Source: an uncultured Clostridia bacterium (GTDB lineage Bacteria > Bacillota > Clostridia > Christensenellales > UBA1242). Taken from it: 64,000 bases of DNA. Position 1 is the first letter of the stretch; the number at the start of each line of letters is the position of its first letter. The stretch is from NCBI GenBank assembly GCA_937893125.1, contig CALBHW010000038.1, positions 1 through 64,000 of the forward strand, given 5' to 3'. The position numbers were made by a program, and so were the translations under genes. Below are positions 38,501 through 48,100 of this stretch, piece after piece. The notes below the pieces were generated by a model. It searched no databases. It was not told the DNA's origin and saw nothing but the letters and a program-made list of their open reading frames with translations.

Positions 38501-38928
38501 ATCTAAACGGAACAAAATATACTGCTGAACAAATCGTCGAGCGCGGAGCGGACAGTGATGTAACTTATGCTGTTGGTGTTGAAATAAAGTTTACTGTCGA
38601 AAAAGCGTCCTTTCCTTATTTGCTTGAAAATATTGACGAGTTTGTGACGGGGTCAAACTATCGCGTCATTCAAAGAGAAGTCGACGGCGCATTAAAAACA
38701 ATTGTCGAAATCGCAAGTTACGGCGCGTTTTCTTTAAACGAAACAGCGTCAAAGAATTTTGACCTTACCTTCTCAAAAGGAAACAAAAGTTATTCAAATT
38801 TTGACGACCTAGTTGTTGACGGCGACTACACAGATTTCTACTTTGACTTAATTTGCGCGTCGGGTAACTTCCAATCAAGCGAAAGATTTGTTATCCGTAA
38901 ATATGCTGGTGCATTACCAGAAAATTAA
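32569..38928 (+). CDS. Giant MBG-type repeat lipoprotein
   Basis: 2119 aa from the ATG at 32569 (AAGGAAAG about 12 nt upstream); the frame is open back to 32482 without a better site. The signal peptide MKKIFKSFCIISFILVASLV runs into GVAC-S, a lipobox-like site. A Big-2-like domain (about residues 35-130, ITATYNKGD...) is followed by some 18-20 tandem beta-rich modules of 80-110 aa. These have the MBG/YDG look: TYGDK or TYGK openings, Y.LDN.NY and V.KR/V.TKR linkers. There is no LPXTG, SLH or C-terminal helix. It should stand on the outer face of the membrane as a long rod, for adhesion or surface architecture (inferred). It is followed by a strong terminator. Confidence 0.8.
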   Translation: MKKIFKSFCIISFILVASLVGVACSCSEPKLNDIELSISDSYAIFVGGNKGYVVEKKENETPIIPIEVTMNPDSFSKEDLTWSSAYTDVATVNNRGVVTCRWPSAEDKTTTITATYNKGDNQKSTSILLTVTSKQLPKFENKTATITYAGRDLKDNFKVLNGEEYVNGFSYHYFDLESGLEVNEILSCGRYRIIFSSDADNLEYARMTVEVTPFVLNLTAKSGTSTYGKTLENGFYNTYNDEIISTYGENILGGVGVDSNASLGKMVYVTNATRSSRVGGDYYTDIAYHLDNENYTILATRSTYVITKRAVVMLIESQTNLTYGDKAVEKMFVLYDYDEYKANNDSLTGLQPLDNSIINYKNDVTAPASYEYTQNGQPKALNEYGFLDAGSYEIGYTSVGVGVNLAEITVILPGRLVINKKQATIAPHNLKKAYGTDDIEITYDTNDILKKEEIIDFLYVDYKSSVYVGSEFDLGINNRKAPAGVYNYAIDNLKNKNYTFELDERAQPTYADASTRLAFTVEKCDVVLNFADQEFDYAKPQNESDHTVSYFPDPSADFIVNLSSVSVAGTEVANFKGENFESYGAVLLPSGDEFSFGIKLTDNPHSTHFVGYFATLDKTKISFTNGSVDNYNITLPDFEVNLNKVVITITPNATERESFKIYDAIAGTDATISNFLSKFVLSNGDDISEYLNSDSEVLSLKTIDDKYYFTGDDNTEKRVDKIKDAGKYRVLLSSNMSFLQGKEFVDFILDDSKLYYFTIEKMDIIIRPDAGQAKVYCDTEPALLYTEDSSTIVPASEDSLIKTGALEREKGEDVGRYQISLGTLSYGSNYLLKLNETKEYFEITTRKVTVKPYSYTVTYGDRKQQNIAYNSYVEGSYDENLFVRPTFTGEFKLQFNGTDIAKINGLYPVTVDTKGNALPYTIAQGTFGLSNTNYELVFDKTATYMVEQRELNIDLVASLYDDKTKEPETGILLNYALSTPLADSAEKLEIKAKEYAKGTDTYYIEDLSKLDILLTVSGVDIKSCYKITLGQNVVYTIDKEIIDFRIILKENPLNQSIETTFDGTSKESLFELTIATKDYEFASDDDGNSSKYSLVFTNSSVKTSTPTNVGSFTVGVELLTGDQIVVKRKGSETPIVFTSFNKVENNYVATLSQKGFLTINKAQITVDESLLAFERDIMFSDTLGKLPNILTKNDGKSVFSGVNGTEITLKKFDGGRNYEFRHAPTSIEMLSANTTHLITVTVTVAGTDGNADLNYEPLTVDVPLNVLPKEVTLSNSDVTLNCDQGEDLTYDGLSKSFSLYIDSDLKNYHFEYSYVKLLVTYDKSVAGKIQKFVYDGATVKPVMNGDEIVFSTIEDLGRTKQLSIERVNYNAREYIVLNTGASTLDAYLTSDTSTTQNAGFYICVASVVADKNYTLKFEGGLETFQQVKFSRFFEIKRSENVEISSWKQDFYYETVFNVTLPENLPFEFVMDPDYKSSAVFSTSAEDAWAEKNYMLDVGNYTITLTIDEENCYFTTELGFNVIAREAKVYFPEGDNSYEYQVVDGKEVAIDSFLRGVYATFVKGGVENKVMYIDDSEKRFTFTFYSVADEDNALPSAPSAIGEYFVIGTYDSDNFYGETKYNYKITKKRFTGVINATDRLVDYNPDYTAKELKSIIQSMLICDMSLVQEVKIRDVLGDRILDFDTEDWVSEFVDCASPKKIKFIIIFKDPTIANREDVGAELTFKKISITSDLLSPADDDASYTYSGNAVYKELNFRGASLAPNKKGGTEESILDGQYTIIYGKKKGTEYDTSYVTVNDRLGNLIFVLKYNYYVENALGEFEKMDGIFPISPNVVQVDGERVIKSYKVEYFIESSGSNYLTSVSLKERTFIIAKTTDLGIFVKNYSTTYTGSDLSNLFNESLIEVTNSLGKPVNFRLFKKTNDLSTGVYNENNGICLVYSIKKDGYEMARIVDAGEYRIRVALMYFSTFKPQNYFGSLNLNGTKYTAEQIVERGADSDVTYAVGVEIKFTVEKASFPYLLENIDEFVTGSNYRVIQREVDGALKTIVEIASYGAFSLNETASKNFDLTFSKGNKSYSNFDDLVVDGDYTDFYFDLICASGNFQSSERFVIRKYAGALPEN

Positions 38929-38946
38929 GAGTTTAAAAATACTAAA

Positions 38947-38982
38947 ACAAGGCAAAATTACATATATTTTGCCTTGTTTTTA
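38947..38982 (+). terminator. Terminator of the giant lipoprotein gene
   Basis: ACAAGGCAAAAT and ATTTTGCCTTGT form a perfect 12-bp stem, followed by T5. It sits 19 nt after the stop. Confidence 0.9.
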
Positions 38983-38990
38983 TTTTGCAA

Positions 38991-39021
38991 AAAAAAGAGC
39001 GGATTTTGAGTCCGTTCTTTT
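38991..39021 (-). terminator. Terminator of rpmE
   Basis: On the minus strand AAAAGAACGGA pairs with TCCGCTCTTTT (one mismatch) and a T run follows. Confidence 0.8.
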
Positions 39022-39046
39022 GTTTGTGCTTTTGAGTAGCAAAAGA

Positions 39047-39250
39047 TTACAAATTGTGTCTTTTTTGGAATTTTTCAACCTTTCCGCTAGCGTCAACAAT
39101 CTTTTGTTTGCCAGTGAAGAATGGGTGACATTTGCTACAAATATCAATTTTAAGTGTTTCGCCTGGTTTTGTCGACTTTGTGACAAATTTTTCTCCGCAA
39201 GCGCAAACAACTTCAACATCATGATAATTTGGTTGGATTTCTTTGTTCAT
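39047..39250 (-). CDS. rpmE: 50S ribosomal protein L31 (zinc-binding type)
   Basis: 67-aa L31 of the C+ type: MNKEIQPNYHD..VVCACGEKF, then DICSKCHPFFTGKQK, giving CxC and CxxC zinc ligands. This fixes it as the zinc-containing paralogue rather than the Cys-less YtjA type used under zinc starvation. Its own promoter, terminator and AGGAGG ribosome site are present. It is the only minus-strand gene in the 32-57 kb surface region. Confidence 0.97.
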   Translation of the reverse strand: MNKEIQPNYHDVEVVCACGEKFVTKSTKPGETLKIDICSKCHPFFTGKQKIVDASGKVEKFQKRHNL

Positions 39251-39291
39251 TTTTTTGCCTCCTGTAACCTTTAAGTTCTATTCTAACGCCT

Positions 39292-39320
39292 AGTATAACT
39301 TATTGTGCAATTTTAGTCAA
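39292..39320 (-). promoter_or_regulatory. Promoter of rpmE
   Basis: On the minus strand, TTGACT (39315-39320), a 17-nt spacer and TATACT (39292-39297), about 40 nt before the start codon. From 39321 to 39811 no gene is seen; an extended -10 (TGC-TATACT, 39586-39594) on the plus strand may serve the next gene. Confidence 0.85.
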
Positions 39321-39811
39321 TGTTTTTTTAGCGTTCGCGCAAAAATATTTTTTAGATACCTTTTATTATGTGTGAAAGCTATTTTGTTTGGAAATAATTA
39401 TCGTGAGAGAGTGAAAACTCCTTAATTAGCCAAATAGTCATTCTTTTAGAAAGTAGTTAATAAATTTGCGTTAATTTTAAAAATAATTGTTTATTATCTC
39501 TTTTTTACTAAAATAAAGGTAAAATAGCGTGTAATGAAAAATTTTTTTGACCTTTTTGAAACGCCCCAAAAAAGGTTTTAAAATTTGCTATACTTTGTTT
39601 GACAAAAAAAAATAAAAAATATATCATTAAAATGTAGAAAAGTAGGGTGGGGCTGGGCTTTTTTAAAAGGCAAAAAATGTTTAATTTTTATTATCATAAA
39701 TAACAAATTTTTTGCAAAAAATTTCACATTTTTTTAAAAAAATATCAATTATTTTTTTAGAAAAAACACAAAATTTATTTGTTATTTATTGACAAATTTT
39801 TAGGAGTTTTT

Positions 39812-40744
39812 ATGAAAAAAGGCACTCTTATTTTTAGCGGGATTTTAACCCTAATTTTTTCGGTTTTTTTGCTCGCAATTTCGGTTTTAATGCTCGGCGT
39901 TAAACTTAACTTAGACTTTATAACAAATTTACTTAATGTGGATTTTTTAGCAAAAACAGTGGCTGTTTGTTCGCTGATTTTCATTACGCCAGTGGCTTCT
40001 TTTTTGCCTGATAACGCGGATTTAATAGGGACAATCTTAGTTGGACTTCTTGTTGCGTACAGCGTGTTTTCTTTGGTGTCTAGCATTGTTCAACTTGCAA
40101 ACACTAAAAAAGAGGAAGAAAAACTTGTTAAAGCAAAAAAACTTAGTAAAGTTGCCGACATTTTTAGAATAATTTTTTGCGTATTTATTTTGCTTTTTAT
40201 AATTTTAAGTTTTGTAAAAGAAGATGTTAAAAACGCAAGTAGCACCGTCGCGTCAGAACTTAATTTTGAATATATAAACCTTATTGTTTCTGTTGCGCTT
40301 TTGATTTTGGGCGTCTTGTCTTTTGTTTTGCCTATGGTGGCGTACAAGAATGTGGGCAAAAATGCGGGCGAACAAAATATGCAAGGGCAGAACGCACAAG
40401 GTCAATATGTAGGAAACGCGCAAGACGGAAATTATGCTGGACAATATGTCGGCTCTGAATATCAAGGCGGGCAATATAATTATGACGCGCCAATGGGGAG
40501 ACAAGACCAATATTACGCATATAATGACACTCAACCTATCAATCCAAACGACCTTATAAACGATCAAACGCAACAAGGCGGAATGTTTAATCTTGTCCCA
40601 GGTCAAGACGGGATTCCGCAAAACATCACACAAAAGGGACTTGAAGACTTGGCGAGATTAGAGAGATTGCGAGCTAGTGGCGCAATTGACGATAGAAATT
40701 ACTACGCTTTAAAACAAAAAATTTGTTCAACCAACCTTGGCTAA
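39812..40744 (+). CDS. Four-helix membrane protein with Q/G/N/Y-rich linker and SHOCT domain
   Basis: 310 aa, from the ATG after TAGGAG. Four hydrophobic helices fill residues 1-190. A low-complexity stretch rich in Gln, Gly, Asn and Tyr follows (about 195-260, repeats such as QGQNAQGQ and AGQYVGSEYQGGQY). The C-terminal SHOCT-like motif is GLEDLARLERLRASGAIDDRNYYALKQKI. SHOCT modules are short oligomerisation helices at protein termini. The linker resembles prion-like or phase-separating segments; function unknown. Confidence 0.75.
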   Translation: MKKGTLIFSGILTLIFSVFLLAISVLMLGVKLNLDFITNLLNVDFLAKTVAVCSLIFITPVASFLPDNADLIGTILVGLLVAYSVFSLVSSIVQLANTKKEEEKLVKAKKLSKVADIFRIIFCVFILLFIILSFVKEDVKNASSTVASELNFEYINLIVSVALLILGVLSFVLPMVAYKNVGKNAGEQNMQGQNAQGQYVGNAQDGNYAGQYVGSEYQGGQYNYDAPMGRQDQYYAYNDTQPINPNDLINDQTQQGGMFNLVPGQDGIPQNITQKGLEDLARLERLRASGAIDDRNYYALKQKICSTNLG

Positions 40745-40983
40745 TTTTTAAAGTTTAAAACTAAAAATTTGTTTTAACCATTTTTGTAGGGTTTTGTATA
40801 GTTTAGTGAAAAACAAAAAAGTAGTAAAAAATATTATTTTAAGTGGTTTTAATGTTAAAAATACTTAAAAACATATAAGAATAAGGCTAAAACCTTTAAA
40901 GACAAGGCTAAAACATATAAAAATTAGAAGAAACATTTAAAAATTGACAAAAAAATTTAAGATAAGAAGAAAAAGGAGCAGTT

Positions 40984-43389
40984 ATGCTGACAAAAGAAAA
41001 GAAATTTAGAAATGTACTTTTGTACGCATTTTGTGCGCTTGTTGTGGGTGTTATTGCCATTTTTACTGGAAACAACTTGGCGCTTGCAAGTAGTGTCACG
41101 GGAAATAATAGTGTTGTAACTTTCAGCTTTTCTTCTCTTGATTTGACGGAAGAAGCGGGGAGTTTCAGTGGCGAATATGACGGAACATTTCACAACCTTG
41201 TAGCGACTTTAACTTACGACGAAACAGCGACAAATTATCAATGGATATTAAAAACAAATGACGGTGAAAGTGTTGTTGACGCGGGATTTATTTCAAATGA
41301 TTTGAGTGCAAAAACGACCACTCTCAAAATTAAAAATGTCGCGGAGTCGGGCGCTTATTATATAAAGGTTTTAAATGGTGACACTGTCGTTGACTTTTCG
41401 TCCGCTGTAAACATTTCCATTTTGCCAAAAACAATAAATTTAAGAATTACATCTGTCGTGTCGCGCGTCTTTAACGGCACAAACAAAGTTGAAATGACAA
41501 ATGATTTTCGTGCGGATATGTTAGCAACTAATGATAGTTCTACAATATCATCGACGGGGCTTTTGCCTTCAATCGACGCGGGCGAAAATATTTACATAAA
41601 AGACGTTACACACACTTTTTCTGACGCGACTTTGGCGGACAACTATAACATTGTGACGACTTTTGATTGCAGTAGGCTTGTAAATATTTCGAAAAAGCCA
41701 GTTATTGTGGAATTTGAAGACCTTAAAGAGTTACCAGTTGAAAAAGGCGCTTTTGTCGCGGATTACAACGGCAAAATTAGAAATGATTTTCTTAGCGCAT
41801 ATTATAAGGATATAAATAACAATGTTGTCGAAGTCAAAACGGAAAGCGTTTTTTTAAAAGGCGCTGTTTATTTAAAAAGTGAAATTTTAAACGCGGGAAG
41901 TTATGAAATAAGGGTAATTAAGCAAGACTCGGACAAAAACTATGTTTTTATGTACAGTGAAACGCAAGAACTCGGTGCTTTGAGTTTAAATATTAAGAAA
42001 ATCGCACCTACTTTTAGGTTTTTAAAACAAGAATTTGTTTATACAGGTTACGAGCAAGATTTGGCTGATTTTGTCGAAATCGTAGCGCCAAAAAATACTA
42101 AAAAAACCGACGAAAACGGGAATGTTTATTACACGACCGAACAAGAAATTGTTTTTACAAATAGTGGCTCGTCAATCGTTGGCAGTAAGTTTACGACATA
42201 TAATGAAGGTCTGGCTTTGAGTCAAAGCAATCGTTTTGCAGTGCTAGAAAGTGATAATTATCTTGCGTCTGAGCAACGATTTGTTTTTACACTCGCGAAA
42301 GCCGAACCTATTTTTGATTTGAGCGGGCTTGTCACTGAGTATACTTTCACGGGCGAAAAAATAAATATTTCGGGCGTTACAGTGTCGTCAAATCAAACAA
42401 TCTCGCAAGACCAAAACATTGTAAATGTTGGAACTTACGAAAATGTGAGATTGTCGGTTGCTGAAAACGATAATTTTGCGTCAAAGAGTTGTAATGTTAC
42501 TATTCGCGTCGTGCCAGCGGTAATTGATGTGAGCGGGTATATTTGGAACACACCACTTGAAATGACTTATAGGGGAGATAGGGAACAAGATTATTACACG
42601 TTGTCACTAATAAATGTTAATGATAGTATTGTTGATATTTCCTATCAAAACAACCGCCAAAAGAACGCAGGCAAATATCTTGCGACTGCAACGGCGACTT
42701 TAAAAAATGGTGTGACAAATTATTCCTTAAAGGGAACAATTGCGCCACTTTTCTTTGAAATTCACAAAAGGGCGATAGAAAAGCCAACGCTTAGCGTTTC
42801 GTCAATTTTCACATACGACGGCGAAGAAAAGGAACTTGCTCTTTCGTCATCAATGAACGAAATTTTCTACCATTTCACACAAAATAACGGCAAAAATGCG
42901 GGCAATTATGTCTCAATTGTTGCTTTGAATGATAAAAACAACCTTTCGTGGGCGGACGGCTCATCGGACGACTTAAAATTTAATTGGACGATAAAAAAGA
43001 GAATTGTCACGGTTGATAGTTATAAGACTGTGCTTATCTATAACGGGCTAGAACAAAGTTTGAAAGTGAGAGAAAACAACCTATATTATGCCGTAAGCGA
43101 AAGCGCGATTGATGTTGGAAATTATAAGACCATTCTTATCTTGAAAGACAAGGAAAATTACGCGTTTGACGAAATGGGCGCAAGTGAATATGTCGTCAAC
43201 TGGAAAATTACGGGCGACAAACAAACTGCGGGTGTTCCAATCGTCGCGATTATTCTTGTAACTCTTGTCGTTGGCGGGCTGGGCGTATATTTGACTCTTC
43301 ACTATACGGCTGTTGCAAAAGAAAAGAAAGAAAGAAGAAAACGCCTTGAACAAAAAATGGCAAAAGAAAGAAAAAATAAAGTAACATAG
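40984..43389 (+). CDS. Secreted MBG-type repeat protein with C-terminal membrane anchor
   Basis: 801 aa, after AAAAAGGAG. An N-terminal signal peptide or anchor (VLLYAFCALVVGVIAIFTG...LALAS) is followed by beta-rich modules of about 80-90 aa. These carry MBG-like openings (YDGTFHNL, FTYDGEEKEL, LIYNGLEQSL, FVYTGYEQDL) and recurrent NAGxY turns. One hydrophobic helix (VPIVAIILVTLVVGGLGVYLTL) ends the protein, followed by a very basic tail, so it is anchored with the repeats outside. It is shorter than but related in style to the 2119-aa lipoprotein, and is probably a structural or adhesive surface protein. Confidence 0.8.
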   Translation: MLTKEKKFRNVLLYAFCALVVGVIAIFTGNNLALASSVTGNNSVVTFSFSSLDLTEEAGSFSGEYDGTFHNLVATLTYDETATNYQWILKTNDGESVVDAGFISNDLSAKTTTLKIKNVAESGAYYIKVLNGDTVVDFSSAVNISILPKTINLRITSVVSRVFNGTNKVEMTNDFRADMLATNDSSTISSTGLLPSIDAGENIYIKDVTHTFSDATLADNYNIVTTFDCSRLVNISKKPVIVEFEDLKELPVEKGAFVADYNGKIRNDFLSAYYKDINNNVVEVKTESVFLKGAVYLKSEILNAGSYEIRVIKQDSDKNYVFMYSETQELGALSLNIKKIAPTFRFLKQEFVYTGYEQDLADFVEIVAPKNTKKTDENGNVYYTTEQEIVFTNSGSSIVGSKFTTYNEGLALSQSNRFAVLESDNYLASEQRFVFTLAKAEPIFDLSGLVTEYTFTGEKINISGVTVSSNQTISQDQNIVNVGTYENVRLSVAENDNFASKSCNVTIRVVPAVIDVSGYIWNTPLEMTYRGDREQDYYTLSLINVNDSIVDISYQNNRQKNAGKYLATATATLKNGVTNYSLKGTIAPLFFEIHKRAIEKPTLSVSSIFTYDGEEKELALSSSMNEIFYHFTQNNGKNAGNYVSIVALNDKNNLSWADGSSDDLKFNWTIKKRIVTVDSYKTVLIYNGLEQSLKVRENNLYYAVSESAIDVGNYKTILILKDKENYAFDEMGASEYVVNWKITGDKQTAGVPIVAIILVTLVVGGLGVYLTLHYTAVAKEKKERRKRLEQKMAKERKNKVT

Positions 43390-43400
43390 TAGAATTTTTA

Positions 43401-43426
43401 AAGAGAGATTTAGGTCTCTCTTTTTT
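43401..43426 (+). terminator. Terminator after the MBG-type membrane-anchored protein gene
   Basis: AAGAGAGA pairs with TCTCTCTT around TTTAGG; T run follows. Confidence 0.85.
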
Positions 43427-43744
43427 CTATATCAAATTATTTATTTTGCATTGTTTGTGTATATATTTGTATTTTTTTACTCTTTTGTTACCTATATATT
43501 TTATTTATATTTTTTATTTCACTTACCACATATATTGATTTGTTTTTTGTATCTTTTTTACTTTTTTTCCACTTTTCATAAAAATTTGTTTTTTCTTTTA
43601 ACCAACGACTTGTCGAATTTGTTTGGGTTAAAGTTGAATGGTTCTTCAAATGATTTGACAAGGGACGGTGGTTGTGATAAAATAAACGCACAGCGTTTAA
43701 CTTTTGGATTTTAGCATATAAATGTTACAAAAAGGAATATAGAT
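43427..43744 (+). promoter_or_regulatory. T-rich gap with a strong promoter (43655-43683)
   Basis: Positions 43430-43600 are almost pure T/A on this strand, with no gene. TTGACA (43655-43660), a 17-nt spacer and TAAAAT (43678-43683) make a strong promoter. A TAAACGC-ACA-GCGTTTA hairpin lies directly at the predicted transcript start. Confidence 0.75.
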
Positions 43745-44947
43745 ATGAAAAGAAAAGTCGACGAAGTAAAGGACTTTAAAAAAGAAGTAAACCCCGTAGT
43801 GGTTACTCAAAAAGACCAATCTTTATTAGAAGATGAAGAAAAACCTGCAAAGAAAAGTGCTTCAAAAAAGAAAGATGATTTAATAAAGAAAGATGAAACT
43901 TTAAAGGTGGATGACTCTTTGAATGTGGAGCAAAATATTTCAAGTAATCTTACAGATGATGGCGTAGCGGACGATAAGTTTGCGGGTGACTCTAAAATAG
44001 ATGAAAGCACAACTAAAAAGAAGTCAAAAAAAGATAAAAAGGGCGAAAAAAAGAAAAAATCGCACAAAATGAAGAAATCCACGCGTTTTACTCTTCTTAT
44101 CGTCATTTTGGTTGGAATGTTTTGCGGGGTTGCGGTCGGGCTATATTTTGGTCCAAAGAGCGTTGACCCAAATAGATACAATTTTGAAGTGTCTGCCTTG
44201 CTTGATGATGTGGACGAAATAAGAAACGAAGCATCGGGTAAGACTCCAGTCGAACTTGGCGCGACAAAAAGTTGTGTTTTGGCGTTTGATACGACCTTTA
44301 ATGAAGGGCGAGTTAAGGTTGTTGGACGCGGAAGTGTTCTTGCAATGGGTGTTACGCAGTCAATCAGCGCACTAACCATTAGAATGAACGACAAACTTTA
44401 TTACGAAAATGTCAGTGTCAGCAACTTTGTTAAGGCGCTTAATAGATATTATGTCGAAGGGGAAAACATCTCTCATTACGGCGGAAGTTTGTCGGGGAAC
44501 ATTGTGACTTGGAACACGACGCCAGACAACACGGGCGCGGACGATATTAAAACAATGACCCAACACAAAGCGAAATTTGGTAGCACGATGAACGAATATA
44601 TGACCTACATAGTCTCTTCAAAAACAGTCAATACTGCAAGCGCTGTCACAGTAAATGACGACGGAAATTATGTTTTTACGCTTACTCTTGACAAATCAAA
44701 ATCGGTCGTCAATTATGTCAAGACGATGAAAGCGACGGGCGGGCTCAGCAGTTATCCAGACTTTACAAGTGACCCAAGAGTTGATATAATAATAGATGCG
44801 AATTATAGAATTCTCCGTTTTGAGAGCCACGAAGAGTACACGGTCTCAATGGGAATCAGCGCAAAATCCGTCGGAACGCTTGTAAATACATTTTATTATG
44901 ACGAAGATTTCGCTATGCCAAAGATAACTGACAAATCGGTCGTGTAA
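43745..44947 (+). CDS. Membrane-anchored extracytoplasmic protein, unknown
   Basis: 400 aa. The first 110 residues are cytoplasmic, highly charged and Lys/Asp/Glu-rich (KKSKKDKKGEKKKKSHKMKK), so probably disordered. One helix follows (FTLLIVILVGMFCGVAVGLYF), then a 260-aa extracytoplasmic beta-rich part with no Cys pairs of note. That part ends in VGTLVNTFYYDEDFAMPKI. No family is recognised. AAAAAGGAATATAG precedes the start. It lies between two very large surface proteins and has the same type II topology as the gene at 62143-63024. Confidence 0.65.
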   Translation: MKRKVDEVKDFKKEVNPVVVTQKDQSLLEDEEKPAKKSASKKKDDLIKKDETLKVDDSLNVEQNISSNLTDDGVADDKFAGDSKIDESTTKKKSKKDKKGEKKKKSHKMKKSTRFTLLIVILVGMFCGVAVGLYFGPKSVDPNRYNFEVSALLDDVDEIRNEASGKTPVELGATKSCVLAFDTTFNEGRVKVVGRGSVLAMGVTQSISALTIRMNDKLYYENVSVSNFVKALNRYYVEGENISHYGGSLSGNIVTWNTTPDNTGADDIKTMTQHKAKFGSTMNEYMTYIVSSKTVNTASAVTVNDDGNYVFTLTLDKSKSVVNYVKTMKATGGLSSYPDFTSDPRVDIIIDANYRILRFESHEEYTVSMGISAKSVGTLVNTFYYDEDFAMPKITDKSVV

Positions 44948-45148
44948 GTTTTTTAAATTTAGCCCCTCACAAATGGTTTTTAAAAATTAAACTTATTAAA
45001 AAAGCAATTTGATTTTACTAAATAAAGACCATATATAACAGAAAATACATTACAAAAAAGAGTAAAAAAAATCGGCAACAACATAATTAAACAAACTTTG
45101 CTAAAAAAGGACTTAAAAGTTGAATTAACTTTCTAAAAAGGAGCGCAA

Positions 45149-48100
45149 ATGAAAAAGTTTTTTCTATATGTTTTAACATTCATAGTGGTCGCAGTGGCGA
45201 CGGCGTTTGGGACTGTTACGACTAGCAGTTTACTTATAATGCGCTCAAATGGCGGAAACGATACCAGCATTTCGACCCCAGACGCGGGCACTCACGAGGA
45301 GACCGATTGCGAAAAGTTACTAAACGGGCTTTTGTCAATGGGTGGGGCAAATATAAATGTTGAGTTTAGTTTAGAAAACGCAAAAGAAGAAGAGATTAGT
45401 GAAGAAAATAAAGAAACTGCGGACGAAGAAGATACTGAAGCGGAGATAATTTCAAACACCCTTTCAAACGAAGAAAATGACAAAATTAGCGTAACTTTTT
45501 CGGGAAAACTTAGTTTAAAAAGCATTGATAATATTTCAGTCGCGGGGACATTAAATGTAAAAATGTCGGGCAAGGACATTACGATTGACATCGCATATTT
45601 AGGCGGAATGATTTATGTTAAAAACGAGTCAATGAGCATTAAAATCGCGACCGACAGTCTTATGAAAATTACCGAACTTTTGCCTATTTTTGGTGTCGAA
45701 ATTGACCTTGGTGGCGGAATGGAAAACCTTAATCTTGACGCGTTACTTTCTATGTTTCAAGATTTAAAGGCGGAAGAGCTTGAGTCGGGCGACCTACTTT
45801 TTCCTATTAAAATAGCAGACGATATTGCGCTAAGCCTTATAACAGACGCCGATTACATATTAAAAAGCGTGAGCGCAAACAATCTTAAAATTGAAAATAA
45901 AGTTGCAAATGTCTTAGTTACAGCCAAAAAAGATGAAGAACTTGAAATTGAAAACCCAGAAACGACGACAACCTATGTCGACGTGACAAGAACTTTAGGA
46001 CTTATTGATAATGTAAAAGAAATTTTGACTGAAAAGAAAATCCGACTTGACATTGCGTGTGACCTTACGGGAAAACTTAGCGGAAAAGTTGCGGGGACTG
46101 TCAATCTTGATTTTTCAAATGGGCTTGTTTTGTATGTGGACGCGGATGTCACAACCTTTGGAAAAACTTATCCAATATCAGTTTTTTACGCACAAAATGA
46201 CGCCTATGTTACATTTAACGGCAAGAAAATTGCCTTTACAAAAGACAAAATAGACGAACTTGTTGCCTTTGTGAAAGATTTAACAAATGGAAATGACGAA
46301 AGCAGTGTTATTTCACAAATGTTTACTAAAATCGACCTTTCGAAATATGAAAATATTGATTTTTCAAAGATAAATATCAACAATTTTCTTAAATTCGCGG
46401 ACGGCGAAAATGGCGAAATAATCATCACAATTTTGGGAAAAGACCTTGGAATTGACGACATTACACTCGCTGTTTTGCTTGATGAGACGGGCGGGCTAAA
46501 AAGTGTGACGCTTGACGAAATTAAGATTTTTGACAACTCGCTAAATATAAAAATTGATTATAGTAACGCCTATTATTTCCCAGAAATCAATAAGAATGAA
46601 TATGTTGTTTTGGAAGATTTGCCAGCATTCTTAAACGCAAGTATTTCGACAATTTCCGACATTTTAGGACAAAAATATGTGTCGGGCGAAATCGCTCTCA
46701 ATGTCAAATCGTCCGATCTTGACTTGTCTATCAATGGACTTGCGACAGTTGATTTTAGTGACGGATTTAAGGTTTATTTAAAAGCGGAAACATTTTTTAA
46801 AAATAAACTTTTCACGATAAATGCTAGCCTAATTGGCGACGAAATTTTTGTTTTAATAGAAAACTTGAAATTCCGTGCAAAAATAGGCGATATTGTGGAT
46901 ATTTTATCAGCAGTCAAGCCATTTATTGGAGATTATGATACATATCTAACGATTAGTAATTTGGAAAGAACTTTAAGGAATTTTAACGTCCAAAAAGACA
47001 TAAAGCAAGTTTTGAATGATTTGCCACAAGTCATTTTGGCGGGACTTTATTGCAAAACAGGTGAAGTCGGACTTACCATAAATGGCGCACTTTTAAAAAT
47101 AGCAAATGATGTCGATGTTAAGATAAGTTACGACGAAAAATTGTCAAAAATTATTGTTCCTGAAATTGATTTTAACGGGCTTAAACTTGACGCGACCTTA
47201 ACTTTGACGGACGAAAAATTTACTTTTGACACAACAAGTAACGACTTTGTTTCTTTAAAGGGCGCGGATAAACTTGCGCGAGCGGTCATTTTAACTGTAA
47301 AAAACTTTAAAGAAAATTTGTATTTGGCGCTAGGCGTTAACGGGTCTTTTAAAATGGAAGGGGTTGACCTCTCCTTTGACGGCGAGGTTTCCTACAACAA
47401 CAAAAAAATCGAAGCAAAATTGTCGGGCGTTTTAAATGAAAAACTACCTTTCGAAGCCTACTATTTAAACGATGAAATTTACGCAAATGTCCAAGGCTTA
47501 AAAGTAAAAGTTACGACGGCACTATTAAAAGAACTTATTTCAAAATACGCGGGAAATGTCGATGTTAAATCGACCTTAAAAGACCTTCTTCCAAACTACA
47601 ATTTTGAGCAAATTCTCGCGGGTGACTTGTCGACTTTGACCTTTAATATTTTGAAAAATATCGCGATTTCAGACAATAATTTGACAATTGTACTAAGCGG
47701 AGAAGAAATTTCAAGCGCAAGTGATGTCTCTTTGTCGGTTGATTTTGGGGAGAGAATTTCTGGAATTAGCGTTAGTGGCGTCAACATAAAGGGTTACGAA
47801 ATTGACCTAAACGCAAGCGTTTTAAAGAAAGTTGTAATGCCAGAAATGACGGACGATTATCTTGATTTGTCAAGCGTTCCAACTCTCATTGAAGCGGTCA
47901 AAAAGACGGTCAATGAAATCGAGGAAAATAAAAACATTGCCTTTGATTTAAAGACCGACCTTGTTTATACGACGATTACCTATGACTCGCTAAACAAGCC
48001 AACAAAAACAACGGAAACAATTGTAACATTATCAAAAGGAAGTAGAGCAAGATTTGATTGGACTGACGCTATTTTAGAGATTGACGGTGTAAAACAATTT

